From Actinoplanes sandaracinus (GTDB taxonomy: Bacteria; Actinomycetota; Actinomycetes; Mycobacteriales; Micromonosporaceae): DNA of 64,000 bases. Below, piece after piece: positions 24,555 to 33,318 of this stretch. The position numbers and the translations under genes are program-made. Position 1 is the first letter of the stretch; every line of letters begins with the position of its first letter. Under the pieces are notes generated by a model. That model ran no database searches, was not told the DNA's origin, and saw only the letters and a program-made list of their open reading frames with translations. The DNA is taken from positions 62,001-126,000 of the forward strand of contig NZ_JASCTH010000016.1 of NCBI RefSeq assembly GCF_030009775.1. Reading direction: 5' to 3'.

Positions 24555-25652
24555 ATGACCCGCATCCCGCTCGTCGACCTGGCCGCCGCTCACGCGGAGG
24601 TGGCCGAGGAGGTCGAGGCCGGATTCAAGCGCATCATCGCCGCCACGGCGTTCATCGGCGGCGCCGAGGTGGCCGCGTTCGAGCAGGAGTACGCGGCCTT
24701 CTCCGGCCTGCCGCACTGCATCGGCGTGGCGAACGGCACCGACGCCCTGGAGCTGGCGTTCAAGGCCGTCGGCGTCGGGCCGGGCACCGAGGTGATCCTG
24801 CCGGCGAACACGTTCATCGCCACGGCCGAGGCGGTCGCCCGGACCGGCGCCGAGGTGGTGCTGGTGGACTGCGACCCGCACACGTACCTGATCGACGTGG
24901 ACGCGGCTCTCGCCGCGATCACGCCGCGCACCCGGGCCATCGCGCCGGTACACCTCTACGGCCAGCTCGCCCCGGTCGACCTGCTCAAGCAGGGTCTGGC
25001 CGGGCGGGACATCGCCATCGTCGAGGACGCCGCCCAGTCGCAGGGCGCCACCCGGCACGGCCTCGGCTCCGGGGTCGACGGCATCGCCGCGACCAGCTTC
25101 TACCCGGGCAAGAACCTCGGCGCCTACGGCGACGCCGGCGCGGTCACCACCGCCTCGGCGGATTGGGCGACGACGGTACGCACCCTCGGCAGCCACGGTG
25201 GCCTGCGTAAGTACCACCACGACATGATCGGGGTGAACAGCCGCCTCGACGGTCTGCAGGCGGTCGTGCTGCGGGCCAAGCTGGCCCGTCTGGCCGGCTG
25301 GAACGAGCAGCGCCGCGCCGCCGCCGCCCGCTACGGCGAGCTGCTGGCCGGTTTCGAGCAGGTGGTCCGCCCGGTGGTGCTGGACGGCAACGTGCCGGTG
25401 TGGCACATCTACTGCGTCCGGGTGCCGAACCGGGACGAGGTGCTGGCCAAGCTGAACGCGGCCGGCGTCGGCGCGGCCATCCACTACCCGATCCCGGTGC
25501 ACCGGACGGGTGCGTTCGCGTCGCTCGGCGGTTCCTTCCCGAACGCGGAGAAGGTGGCGCCGGAGATCCTGTCGCTGCCGATCTACCCGCAGATCACCCC
25601 GGACCAGCAGGCCCGGGTGGTCGAGGAACTCGGCAAGGCCCTCGCTTACTGA
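24555..25652 (+). CDS. DegT/DnrJ/EryC1/StrS aminotransferase (second copy)
   Basis: 365 aa. It starts MTRIPLVDLAAAHAEV, with GVANGTDALELAF, VEDAAQSQGA and the lysine in FYPGKNLGAYGDAGA. These blocks are closest to WbpE/FdtB-type 3-aminotransferases. Together with the Gfo/Idh protein and the WbpD-like acetyltransferase it could complete a 2,3-diacetamido uronic acid branch. It lies 12 bp after the acyltransferase gene. Confidence 0.9.
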   Translation: MTRIPLVDLAAAHAEVAEEVEAGFKRIIAATAFIGGAEVAAFEQEYAAFSGLPHCIGVANGTDALELAFKAVGVGPGTEVILPANTFIATAEAVARTGAEVVLVDCDPHTYLIDVDAALAAITPRTRAIAPVHLYGQLAPVDLLKQGLAGRDIAIVEDAAQSQGATRHGLGSGVDGIAATSFYPGKNLGAYGDAGAVTTASADWATTVRTLGSHGGLRKYHHDMIGVNSRLDGLQAVVLRAKLARLAGWNEQRRAAAARYGELLAGFEQVVRPVVLDGNVPVWHIYCVRVPNRDEVLAKLNAAGVGAAIHYPIPVHRTGAFASLGGSFPNAEKVAPEILSLPIYPQITPDQQARVVEELGKALAY

Positions 25653-25668
25653 CAAGTTAGGTAACACC

Positions 25669-26916
25669 GTGTACGTGTCACTGCGCGACCGTCCCGGCTC
25701 TGACGAGCCGGCCGGGGCGGGCCGCGCGGTCAAGCGGGTCTCCTCCACCGTGATGCTGCTCGGTGTGGTGAGCCTGCTGACCGACGTCTCCTCCGAGATG
25801 GTGGCGTCGGTGCTGCCGCTCTATCTGACGGCGGCGGTCGGGCTCAGTCCGGTCGCGTACGGCTTCCTGGACGGCATGTACCAGGGGGTCAGCGCGTTCC
25901 TGCGGATCGCCGGCGGCTATGCCGGCGACCGTGGGGGCCAGCCCAAGTGGGTGGCGGTGCTCGGGTACGGCGCGTCCGCGCTCAGCCGGATCGCGATGCT
26001 CGTGGCCACCGGCTTCGCCGCGATCACCGCCGTGGTGACCGTCGACCGGCTCGGCAAGGGGCTGCGGACCGCGCCCCGGGACGCGCTGATCGCCGAGGCC
26101 TCCGACCCGAAGATGCTGGGCCGCGCGTTCGGCGTGCACCGCACCCTGGACACCATCGGCGCCGCGATCGGCCCGCTCGTGGCGTTCGCGTTGCTGGCCG
26201 CCGTGCCGGGCAGCTACGACTCGATCTGGGTGGTGTCGTTCGCGTTCGCCATCGTCGGCGTGGCCGTCCTGGTGTTGTTCGTGCCCAACCTGCGCACTGC
26301 CGCCGGGACCGCCCGGATCGGGTTGCGGCGCACGTTCCGGGCGGTGGCCGGCCGCCGGCTGCGCCGCCCGCTGCTCGCCGCCGGAGCGCTCGGCCTGCTG
26401 ACGGTCGGGGACGGTTTCCTCTACCTGTCGTTGCAGGAGCGCGACGACTTCGCGGCCGTCTACTTCCCGCTGCTCTATGTCGGGACGAACCTCGCCTATC
26501 TGGCGCTGGCCGTGCCGCTGGGCCGGCTCGCCGACCGGGTGGGCCGGGCGAAGGTGCTGGTGGCCGGGCACGGCGCCCTGCTCGCCTGCTACCTGCTCGC
26601 GGCGCTGCCGACCGGGGGCATCGGCCTGACCCTGATCGTCCTGATGCTGCTCGGCGTCTTCTACGCGGCCACCGACGGGGTGCTGCCCGCCCTGATCAGC
26701 CGCCTGGTCCCGGCCGAGGCGCGGGGCAGCGGGATCGCGGCCGCGCAGACCGTGGTGGCGCTGGCCCGGTTCGCCTCGTCGCTCAGCTTCGGTCTGTTGT
26801 GGAGCCTGCGGGGGCCGGGCTGGTCGCTGGTGCTCTTCGCCGGGCTGCTGGCCCTGGCCATTCCCGCGGCGGTGTGGCTGCTGCGGGGCATCGACCGGGT
26901 GGAGGAGAACGCATGA
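25669..26916 (+). CDS. MFS transporter
   Basis: About 415 aa with 11 to 12 hydrophobic segments. The typical loop-2 motif appears as GYAGDRGGQPKW and its repeat as GRLADRVGRAKV. The GTG at 25669 (a second GTG is at 25675) begins a short polar N-terminus; the longer open frame upstream lies inside the aminotransferase gene. Substrate unknown; its position in a sugar operon suggests export of a precursor or by-product. It overlaps the next gene by 4 bp (ATGA). Confidence 0.85.
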   Translation: MYVSLRDRPGSDEPAGAGRAVKRVSSTVMLLGVVSLLTDVSSEMVASVLPLYLTAAVGLSPVAYGFLDGMYQGVSAFLRIAGGYAGDRGGQPKWVAVLGYGASALSRIAMLVATGFAAITAVVTVDRLGKGLRTAPRDALIAEASDPKMLGRAFGVHRTLDTIGAAIGPLVAFALLAAVPGSYDSIWVVSFAFAIVGVAVLVLFVPNLRTAAGTARIGLRRTFRAVAGRRLRRPLLAAGALGLLTVGDGFLYLSLQERDDFAAVYFPLLYVGTNLAYLALAVPLGRLADRVGRAKVLVAGHGALLACYLLAALPTGGIGLTLIVLMLLGVFYAATDGVLPALISRLVPAEARGSGIAAAQTVVALARFASSLSFGLLWSLRGPGWSLVLFAGLLALAIPAAVWLLRGIDRVEENA

Positions 26917-27932
26917 CGGTCCGGATCCGCATCGCCCTGCTGGCCGCGATCCTGGTGGTCGCGCTGGCCGCGTCCGTCGGTTTCGTCTGGGACGTGCGCC
27001 AGGAACAGGCCGCCGACCTGGCCGCCGCCCCGGCCGTCTCGGCCGGCGGCGACGTCGCGGCGCTGCGTTCCCAGCCGCACCTGGTCTTCCGCAGCACCGC
27101 GCTGGGCCAGGGCTACGGCCAGGTCGCGGTGGTGCCGCTGAGCGCGCCGTCCGGGGCGCGGGCGTTCACCACGATCTCCTGCGAGCGGGTCTACGCGACC
27201 CCCGCCGACGCCATCTGCCTGTCCGCCGACCGCGGCATCGTGACCACCTACAAGGCGCAGCTGCTCGACGCGTCGTGGGCGCCCGCGCGTGAGCTGCCGC
27301 TGACCGGACTGCCGTCCCGGGCCCGGCTGTCGAAGGACGGGTCGCTGGTCGCCACCACGACGTTCGTCTTTGGCGACTCCTACGCCAACCCGGGGCAGTT
27401 CTCCACCCGGACCGTGGTGACCCGCACCGACGGCGAGGTCGTCGGCGACATCGAGAAGTTCACGCTCGTCGTCGACGGCAAGGAGATCACCGCCGCGGAC
27501 AAGAACTTGTGGGGCGTCACGTTCGCCGGCGGCGACCGGTTCTATGCGACCGCGTCCTCCGGCGGGAAGACCTGGCTGGTCGACGGCAACCTGTCGGCGC
27601 GCACGGTCACCTCGGTGCGGGGCGACGTGGAGTGCCCGTCGCTGTCGCCGGACGGCACCCGGGTCGCGTTCAAGAAGCACGGCGACCTGCCGCCGGGTAA
27701 GTGGCGGCTGGCGGTCTACGACCTGCGCAGCGGGAGCGAGACGGTGCTGTCCGAGACGCGCAGCGTCGACGACCAGGTCGAGTGGCTCGACGACAAGACG
27801 GTGATCTACGGTCTGCCGCGGCAGGACGAGAGCTCCGCGTCGAGCGACGTGTGGGCGGTGCCGGCGGACGGGACGGGCGAGCCCCGCGTGCTGGTCGGCG
27901 ACGCCTGGTCACCCGCCGTCATCCGAGGTTGA
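26913..27932 (+). CDS. membrane-anchored PD40/TolB-like beta-propeller protein
   Basis: 339 aa. A single N-terminal hydrophobic segment (IALLAAILVVALAASVGFVW) acts as signal or anchor. The exported part has PD40-like blades, the clearest being CPSLSPDGTRVAFKKHGDLP then WRLAVYDLRSGSETVL. ATG 26913 overlaps the MFS stop. Such propellers act as binding scaffolds; a role in handling the exported glycan is inferred from context only. Last gene of the rightward operon, ending 31 bp from the convergent beta-helix gene. Confidence 0.78.
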   Translation: MTVRIRIALLAAILVVALAASVGFVWDVRQEQAADLAAAPAVSAGGDVAALRSQPHLVFRSTALGQGYGQVAVVPLSAPSGARAFTTISCERVYATPADAICLSADRGIVTTYKAQLLDASWAPARELPLTGLPSRARLSKDGSLVATTTFVFGDSYANPGQFSTRTVVTRTDGEVVGDIEKFTLVVDGKEITAADKNLWGVTFAGGDRFYATASSGGKTWLVDGNLSARTVTSVRGDVECPSLSPDGTRVAFKKHGDLPPGKWRLAVYDLRSGSETVLSETRSVDDQVEWLDDKTVIYGLPRQDESSASSDVWAVPADGTGEPRVLVGDAWSPAVIRG

Positions 27933-27963
27933 CGGGAAGGAGCTCCAGGACGGCTCGTCGCCG

Positions 27964-28881
27964 TCAGCTCGCGCTGGGCTCGACCGCCTTGCCGTCCACG
28001 AACCTGTTGCCCCGCCACTCGTTGCCGGGCGCCTTCGTGTTGAAGGAGGTGACGGTGCCGAACGAGGCGCACTCGCCGTTGGGGCCGCGCTGGAACACGT
28101 TGTCCACCACGACGATCCGCTCTGATTGGGTGCCGAACTTCTTCTTCGCGTCGTAGCCGCCGTAGAAGCAGTAGGACATCTCGGTGGAGGCGACGAAGAG
28201 GTTCCCCTGGATCGTGTAGTCGGAGTTCGGCCCGAGGTCACCGAAGATCGACGCGTTGGAGGTGCACCCGCCGCCGGCCTTGTTGGTGGGCCGGTCACAG
28301 GCCAGCGTGTTGCCGATCAGCTTGATGTTGGTGCCGCCGTTGGAGAGGAATCCGTTGAGGTGCCAGTCCCCACCCTCGGGCACGAACGGGTTGTGCAGGT
28401 ACGAGTCCTGGATCACGCAGTTCAGGTAGCAGTTCACGGCGCTCTGGCCACCGACGATGTCGGACCGCAGCACGGTGAGGTTCTCGAAGCCGACGGTGTG
28501 CAGGAACGCCTCGCCGCCGTCGATGTCGGAGTCCTCGATCAGCAGCGAGTGGCCCTTGCCCTCGACCTTCACCGAGCCGGTGACCTTGCTGTTGCGGATC
28601 ACCACGTCGGCCGCCTGGATCAGCAGCGGGCACCGGACGTCGCTCGCCTCGATGACGGTGCCGGATTCCTTGATCGTGCACGGCCCGTCGTAGGAGCGCA
28701 GCGACGTCCCGTCGAGCACGCCGGTCGACGCGGCGTCCGGGAAGACGTCCGCCTTCTTCCTGGTGTTGGTGAAGTTGGGGCTCGTGTCGCCGCCGCCCGG
28801 GCGGCTTTCGACGTACCACCACGCGGCAGCGCCCCCGACCAGCACGGTCGCGAGCGCTGCCAGCAGGCGCTTTCTCCACAT
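27964..28881 (-). CDS. secreted right-handed beta-helix protein (operon end)
   Basis: 305 aa. One N-terminal hydrophobic segment (LLAALATVLVGGAAAWWYV) precedes a short linker. The mature part is a parallel beta-helix: VVIRNSKVTGSVKVEGKGHS, LLIEDSDIDGGEAFLHTVGF and NLTVLRSDIVGGQ are typical rungs, with paired cysteines (CTIKES, RCPLL, NCYLNC). It resembles pectate-lyase-like and related glycan-binding or lytic proteins. Start 7 bp after the ACP stop, so the genes are cotranscribed. Related in plan to the protein at 33319-34458. Confidence 0.82.
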   Translation of the reverse strand: MWRKRLLAALATVLVGGAAAWWYVESRPGGGDTSPNFTNTRKKADVFPDAASTGVLDGTSLRSYDGPCTIKESGTVIEASDVRCPLLIQAADVVIRNSKVTGSVKVEGKGHSLLIEDSDIDGGEAFLHTVGFENLTVLRSDIVGGQSAVNCYLNCVIQDSYLHNPFVPEGGDWHLNGFLSNGGTNIKLIGNTLACDRPTNKAGGGCTSNASIFGDLGPNSDYTIQGNLFVASTEMSYCFYGGYDAKKKFGTQSERIVVVDNVFQRGPNGECASFGTVTSFNTKAPGNEWRGNRFVDGKAVEPSAS

Positions 28882-28888
28882 GGGAGGG

Positions 28889-29152
28889 TCAGTTCCGCTT
28901 CTCTGCCACGAACGTGGTGAGGCTGCCCAGGGTCTCGAACACCTCGGCGGTCACGTCCTCGTCGTCGACCGCGATGCCGAACTGCTGCTCCAGGGCGGCG
29001 ACCAGTTCCAGCACCGCCATCGAGTCGAGTTCCGGCAGGTTGCCGAGCAGTTCGGTGTTCGCGTCGATCGAGGCGGCCCGGTCGGAGATGGCGAGCGTCT
29101 CGACGAGAACCGTCTTCACCTCGTCGAGCAGGGCAGAGCTGTTCAGTGCCAT
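28889..29152 (-). CDS. acyl carrier protein
   Basis: 87 aa, the normal ACP size. The phosphopantetheine site is the serine in LPELDSMAVLEL (Ser44), followed by the helix with EQQFGIAVDDEDVTAEVFETL. It lies directly downstream of a PLP decarboxylase and an AMP-forming ligase; in exosortase-linked loci the same three types form a set. It probably carries an acyl or aminoacyl group loaded by the ligase. No ketosynthase or other chain-building enzyme is nearby. Confidence 0.9.
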   Translation of the reverse strand: MALNSSALLDEVKTVLVETLAISDRAASIDANTELLGNLPELDSMAVLELVAALEQQFGIAVDDEDVTAEVFETLGSLTTFVAEKRN

Positions 29153-29178
29153 CGTGTTCCTCCGTAGTTTCTGCGGTT

Positions 29179-30405
29179 CTAGACGAGCATCTCGGCCGCG
29201 GCCGGATGGCTCAGGAAAGCGGTCGGACTGGCGGTGAGCCCGTAGGCGCCGGCCTGGAAGAGGACGATCAGGTCGCCGACGTCGGCGCGGGGCAGCGTGA
29301 CATTGTCGCCGAGCAGGTCGAGCGGGGTGCACAGGGAGCCGACCACGGTGACCGTCTCGACCGGCTCCTCGTCGAACCTGGTGCCGACGACCAGCGGATA
29401 GTTGCGGCGGATGACCTGGCCGAAGTTGCCGGACGCGGCGAGCTGGTGGTGCAGACCACCGTCGACGACCAGGAAGGTCTTGCCGCGCGACTGTTTGCGG
29501 TCGACGACCCGGGTGACGTAGACGCCGGACTCGCCGACGATGTAGCGGCCCAGTTCGACCACCACCCGGGCCTCGGGGAGCCGGGGCCGGAGCTTGCCGG
29601 TCATCAGCTCGCTGAGGTTCGCGCCCACGGCGGCGAGATCCAAGGGCAGATCACGATCGGTGTACGGGATACCGAAGCCGCCGCCCAGGTTGACATAGCG
29701 CACCGGGGTAGGAGCGTCGTCGGCCAGCCGCAGCACCAGGTCGACGGTGTGCTGCTGGGCCTCGATCAGGCTCTCCGCCCGCAGGTTCTGCGAGCCGGCG
29801 AAGACGTGGAAGCCGAGGAACTCGCACTCGGTCTCGCCGAGCTGCTTGAGCAGGGCGGGCACCCGCTCGGCGTCCACCCCGAACTGCTGGGGGCCGCCGC
29901 CCATCCGCATGCCCGAGCCCTTGAGGCTGAAGTCGGGGTTGACGCGGACCGCCACCCTCGGGCGGATGCCGAGCTGCTCGCCGATGTGGGCGGCGCGGGC
30001 GGCCTCGTTCTCCGACTCCATCTCGATCGTCACGCCCGCGGCCACGGCCTGCCGCAGCTCGGCGTCGGTCTTGCCGGGCCCGGCGAAGCTGATCCGCTGG
30101 GCCGGCACCGGCGTGTCGAGCGCCACCAGCATCTCGGCCGACGAGGCCACGTCGAACGAGTCGACCAGGCCGCTCAGGTGCTGCACGACGGCCGGCATCG
30201 GGTTGGCCTTGACGGCGTAGCTCAGCTGCAGGTCGGCGGGCAGGGTGGCCCGCAGCAGCGCGATCCGGTCGGTGAGCAGCTGCCGGTCGTACGCGAAGTA
30301 GGGCGTGCCGCCGGCCCGCGCGGCCAGCCGGTCGACGGGCACACCGTTGACGGCCAGCCGGCCCTCCCGGCGTCCGAAGGCGGCGACGGTGGGGTGCGAA
30401 GTCAC
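29179..30405 (-). CDS. PLP-dependent decarboxylase (DapDC/ODC fold, exosortase-type triad)
   Basis: 408 aa. Alanine-racemase-fold type III decarboxylase: LSYAVKANP with the PLP lysine at residue 66, the HVFAGSQN block, NLGGGFGIPY (phosphate-binding glycines) and GSLCTPLD in the place of the catalytic Cys motif. The overall pattern is nearest the subgroup annotated as exosortase A system-associated, not true LysA. GTG 30405 overlaps the ligase stop (GTGA). The substrate is probably an amino acid, perhaps ACP- or ligase-linked (inference). Confidence 0.85.
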   Translation of the reverse strand: MTSHPTVAAFGRREGRLAVNGVPVDRLAARAGGTPYFAYDRQLLTDRIALLRATLPADLQLSYAVKANPMPAVVQHLSGLVDSFDVASSAEMLVALDTPVPAQRISFAGPGKTDAELRQAVAAGVTIEMESENEAARAAHIGEQLGIRPRVAVRVNPDFSLKGSGMRMGGGPQQFGVDAERVPALLKQLGETECEFLGFHVFAGSQNLRAESLIEAQQHTVDLVLRLADDAPTPVRYVNLGGGFGIPYTDRDLPLDLAAVGANLSELMTGKLRPRLPEARVVVELGRYIVGESGVYVTRVVDRKQSRGKTFLVVDGGLHHQLAASGNFGQVIRRNYPLVVGTRFDEEPVETVTVVGSLCTPLDLLGDNVTLPRADVGDLIVLFQAGAYGLTASPTAFLSHPAAAEMLV

Positions 30406-31973
30406 GAGTTCAGCTCCTGGCGGATGAGGTTGCGGTCGAACTTGCCGTTGGGCGAGCGGGGCAGCTCCGGGCGTACCTCGATCTGCTTGGGAAGCATGTA
30501 GATCGGCAGGTCCTTCTTGAGCCGGTCGAGCAGGGCGGCCGGGTCGAGGTCGGCGCCCTCGGGCGCGCTGGCCACCAGCACGATCCGCTGGCCCAGCTTG
30601 GGGTCGGGCAGGCCGAGCGCCACGGCGTCGCGGACCAGGCCGGTGCCGTAGGCGATCTCCTCGATCTCGGTGGGGCTCACCCGGTAACCGGACGTTTTGA
30701 TCATGTCGTCGGTCCGGCCGACGAAGTAGAGGAAGCCCTCCTCGTCGCGGACCACGGTGTCGCCGGACCAGACCGCCAGCTCGGGCGCGAGCGCGCCCTC
30801 CCGGACCGGCAGCGGCTTGAATCGCTCGGCGGTGCGCTCGGGGTCGTTCCAGTAGCCGAGGGCGACCAGCGCCCCGCGGTGCACCAGTTCGCCGTGCTCC
30901 CCCGCCTCGCACTCGGTGCCGTCGGGCCGGACGACCAGGATCTCGGCGTCCGGGATCGCCTTGCCGATCGAGTCCGGGCGGCGGTCGACCTCCGCCGGAT
31001 CGAGGTAGGTGGACCGGAACGCCTCGGTGAGCCCGTACATCAGGAAGGGCCTGGCGGCCGGGAAGATGGCCCGCAGCCGGTCGAGGGTGGTTCGCGGCAT
31101 CCGGCCGCCGGTGTTCGCGAAGTAGCGCAGCGACGCGGTCGCCTCCGGTGTCCAGCTCTGCTCGACCAGTTGCACCCACAGGGGCGGGACACAGGTCAGG
31201 CCGGTGACGCCGTGTTTGGCGCAGAGCCGGACCACGTCCTTGGGGAGCAGGTAGTTCGTCAGCACGACGTGCGCCCCGACCGCGAACGCGGTGGTGATCT
31301 GGCTGAAGCCGGCGTCGAAGCTGAGCGGGAGGACGGAGAGGATCACGTCGTCGGCGGTGTTGCCGAGATAGGTGCTGACGCTCTCGGCCCCCACGATCAG
31401 GTTGCGGTGCGACAGCACCACGCCCTTGGGGCGGCCGGTGCTGCCCGAGGTGTAGAGGATCGCGGCCACGTCGGCGTCGATGCCGCCGGCGTCGGGAGAG
31501 CCCGTCGCCGCGACGACCAGGTCGTCCCAGGAGGACACCGTGTATCCGGCCGGGGTCTGCGCCGTCCCGGTGGCGGCGCCGCCGACCAGGACGACCCGCT
31601 CCACCGACTTGAGGTTCTCCAGCTCGTCGTGCAGCAGGGCCAGCCGGTCCGGGGTGGTGATCAGCACCCGCACGTCGCAGTCGGCGATGATGTGGCCCAC
31701 CTGCCGCGCCCGCAGCACCGGGTTGACCGGCACGAACACCCCGCCGGCCGCCGACGTGCCGAAGATCGCGGCCACCGTCTCGACGCGCTTGTCGAGCCAC
31801 ACACCGACCCGGTCGCCGCGCTGGAGGCCGAGGCGGCGCAGGCCGCGGGCCGCGTTCAGGGTGCGGTCGGCGAGCTCGGCGTAGCTCAGCGTCTGGTCCT
31901 TGAAGGTCAGCGCCGGCGACTCCGGGGAGCGATCGGCCGAGCCGAGGAGCAGATCGTGCAGGCGGATGCGCAT
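30402..31973 (-). CDS. AMP-forming acyl/aminoacyl-CoA (ACP) ligase
   Basis: 523 aa from the ATG at 31973, which has AAGGAAGAAG upstream; a GTG at 32003 is a longer option. Adenylation motifs are clear: YTSGSTGRPKG (residues 174-184), YGLTEAFRST, GDTVVRDEEGFLYFVGR and the C-terminal catalytic lysine in SPNGKFDRN. It should activate a carboxylate and load the downstream ACP. The grouping with decarboxylase and ACP matches exosortase A-associated ligases. It lies in the middle of a five-gene leftward operon. Confidence 0.9.
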   Translation of the reverse strand: MRIRLHDLLLGSADRSPESPALTFKDQTLSYAELADRTLNAARGLRRLGLQRGDRVGVWLDKRVETVAAIFGTSAAGGVFVPVNPVLRARQVGHIIADCDVRVLITTPDRLALLHDELENLKSVERVVLVGGAATGTAQTPAGYTVSSWDDLVVAATGSPDAGGIDADVAAILYTSGSTGRPKGVVLSHRNLIVGAESVSTYLGNTADDVILSVLPLSFDAGFSQITTAFAVGAHVVLTNYLLPKDVVRLCAKHGVTGLTCVPPLWVQLVEQSWTPEATASLRYFANTGGRMPRTTLDRLRAIFPAARPFLMYGLTEAFRSTYLDPAEVDRRPDSIGKAIPDAEILVVRPDGTECEAGEHGELVHRGALVALGYWNDPERTAERFKPLPVREGALAPELAVWSGDTVVRDEEGFLYFVGRTDDMIKTSGYRVSPTEIEEIAYGTGLVRDAVALGLPDPKLGQRIVLVASAPEGADLDPAALLDRLKKDLPIYMLPKQIEVRPELPRSPNGKFDRNLIRQELNS

Positions 31974-32010
31974 GTGGAGTTGCTTCTTCCTTGTGACGGG
32001 CACCCGGAGG

Positions 32011-32865
32011 TCACCAGCTGAGGCACACGAGTTCGCTGTAGAGGTAGTCGACGTCGGAGTCGGCGAACCCGTCTCCGAGGACCATCTTGCGGCGGGGGTT
32101 CTCGAGGGTCCGGCCGCCGGGCAGCGAGCCGCCGACCACCCTCGGCTCGGCCAGGGTCGCCGGGATGCCGTGCCGCAGCAGCAGGTGGCGCGACACCTGA
32201 CGGAACATCCGGCGGAAGAGGGCGGGATTGCTCACGTACAGGATCGAGGCGAAGAGCGGCAGACCCTTGCGGCGGTCCTTGCGGAAGATCGCGTAGCAGG
32301 TCTCGTCACCGCGGGTGAGCAGCAGGTGGCGGGCCGCCGCCAGGCCGGCGTGGTCCTGGTAGATCTGTGCCTGGGCGCCGGACAGCGTGGCCTCGATCTT
32401 GCGGGGGTCGTCCGTCACCGAGCCGGAACCGGGCAGTCCGGGCAGGTTCGGCACCAGCTCGGTGGTGGTGTCGAGGAAGCGGAAGCCCTTGCGGGTGTTC
32501 ATCGGCACCACGTTGCCGCTGGGCGACAGATCGGTGTACGCGTCGCAGCCTTGGTCCAGCAGCGCCTTCAGCAGTTTCAGGCTGTGGAACCGCTGCTCGG
32601 GCAGGACGCACCAGGCGCCGAGATTGCAGAACCGCAGAACCCGGCCGCCGATCGTCCGGTCCGAGTAGAAGGCGAGGTATGCGCCGACCACGACGTCGTC
32701 GTCGGTGCGGAGGTGGAACCCGTGGTTGGGGGCGTCGACCTTCCACGGGACGTCGACCGCGCGCGCCCACGCCTGGGCGGAGACCCTCTCGTTGAGGTGC
32801 CGGTGCAGGAACTCCGCGACCTCGGGCACGTCCGAGCCGGTGATGGCGCTGACTCGAACTCCCAT
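32011..32865 (-). CDS. GNAT-fold acyltransferase-like protein
   Basis: 284 aa. The acetyl-CoA-binding part of the GNAT fold is suggested by FCNLGAWCVLPEQRFHSLKL followed by helix LLKALLDQG, then NTRKGFRFLD, which fits the GNAT motif-B region. The C-terminal 130 residues have no clear match and could be a second domain (FemAB-like proteins also have duplicated GNAT folds). As first gene of the ligase/decarboxylase/ACP operon it could transfer the carried group to a sugar (inference). It starts within the divergent intergenic region. Confidence 0.65.
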   Translation of the reverse strand: MGVRVSAITGSDVPEVAEFLHRHLNERVSAQAWARAVDVPWKVDAPNHGFHLRTDDDVVVGAYLAFYSDRTIGGRVLRFCNLGAWCVLPEQRFHSLKLLKALLDQGCDAYTDLSPSGNVVPMNTRKGFRFLDTTTELVPNLPGLPGSGSVTDDPRKIEATLSGAQAQIYQDHAGLAAARHLLLTRGDETCYAIFRKDRRKGLPLFASILYVSNPALFRRMFRQVSRHLLLRHGIPATLAEPRVVGGSLPGGRTLENPRRKMVLGDGFADSDVDYLYSELVCLSW

Positions 32866-33318
32866 CTAGCTCGCCGCTCCGACCGGCCGACGAGGCCGTC
32901 CGGGGGTGGAATTCATGTCTGTGCCCTTCCGATTGCGTGGTCGCGCCGACGATACCGTGACCCGGCGACGGGACGCCGCCGCTGTGCCAGCTTTCCGTCA
33001 CTCCGGATCGTCGATATGACCACTCCGGACGGCTCGGTACCGGACGAACGGGGGATTGCCGTGCACCCTTCGGCGACCATGCGCCGAACCGGTCGGCCGA
33101 GTCCTCTTCGGAGGGAGATTTCGCCCGATCGGCAGTGATGGGGAGAATTGCCGGAAAACGCGATTCGAGATCCGCGGCTTTTCTTGGCTCTTCCTTAACC
33201 GGCCGACCCGCGGCACCTCATCCCCACGCCGCATCTTCTAGGATGCTCGGGTTGCCCTATGCAGAAGCACTCTCGATGACCGCCCGGAACCGGGACCATC
33301 ATGAGGAGATCGCACCCC
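32866..33318. promoter_or_regulatory. 453-bp divergent promoter region
   Basis: It drives the leftward triad operon and the rightward beta-helix gene. The part at 33150-33250 is AT-richer than its surroundings, and TAGGAT (33241-33246) is a possible -10, though without a good -35. A short CACTCCGGA direct repeat lies near 33000 and 33021. No ORF here looks coding. Confidence 0.4.
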
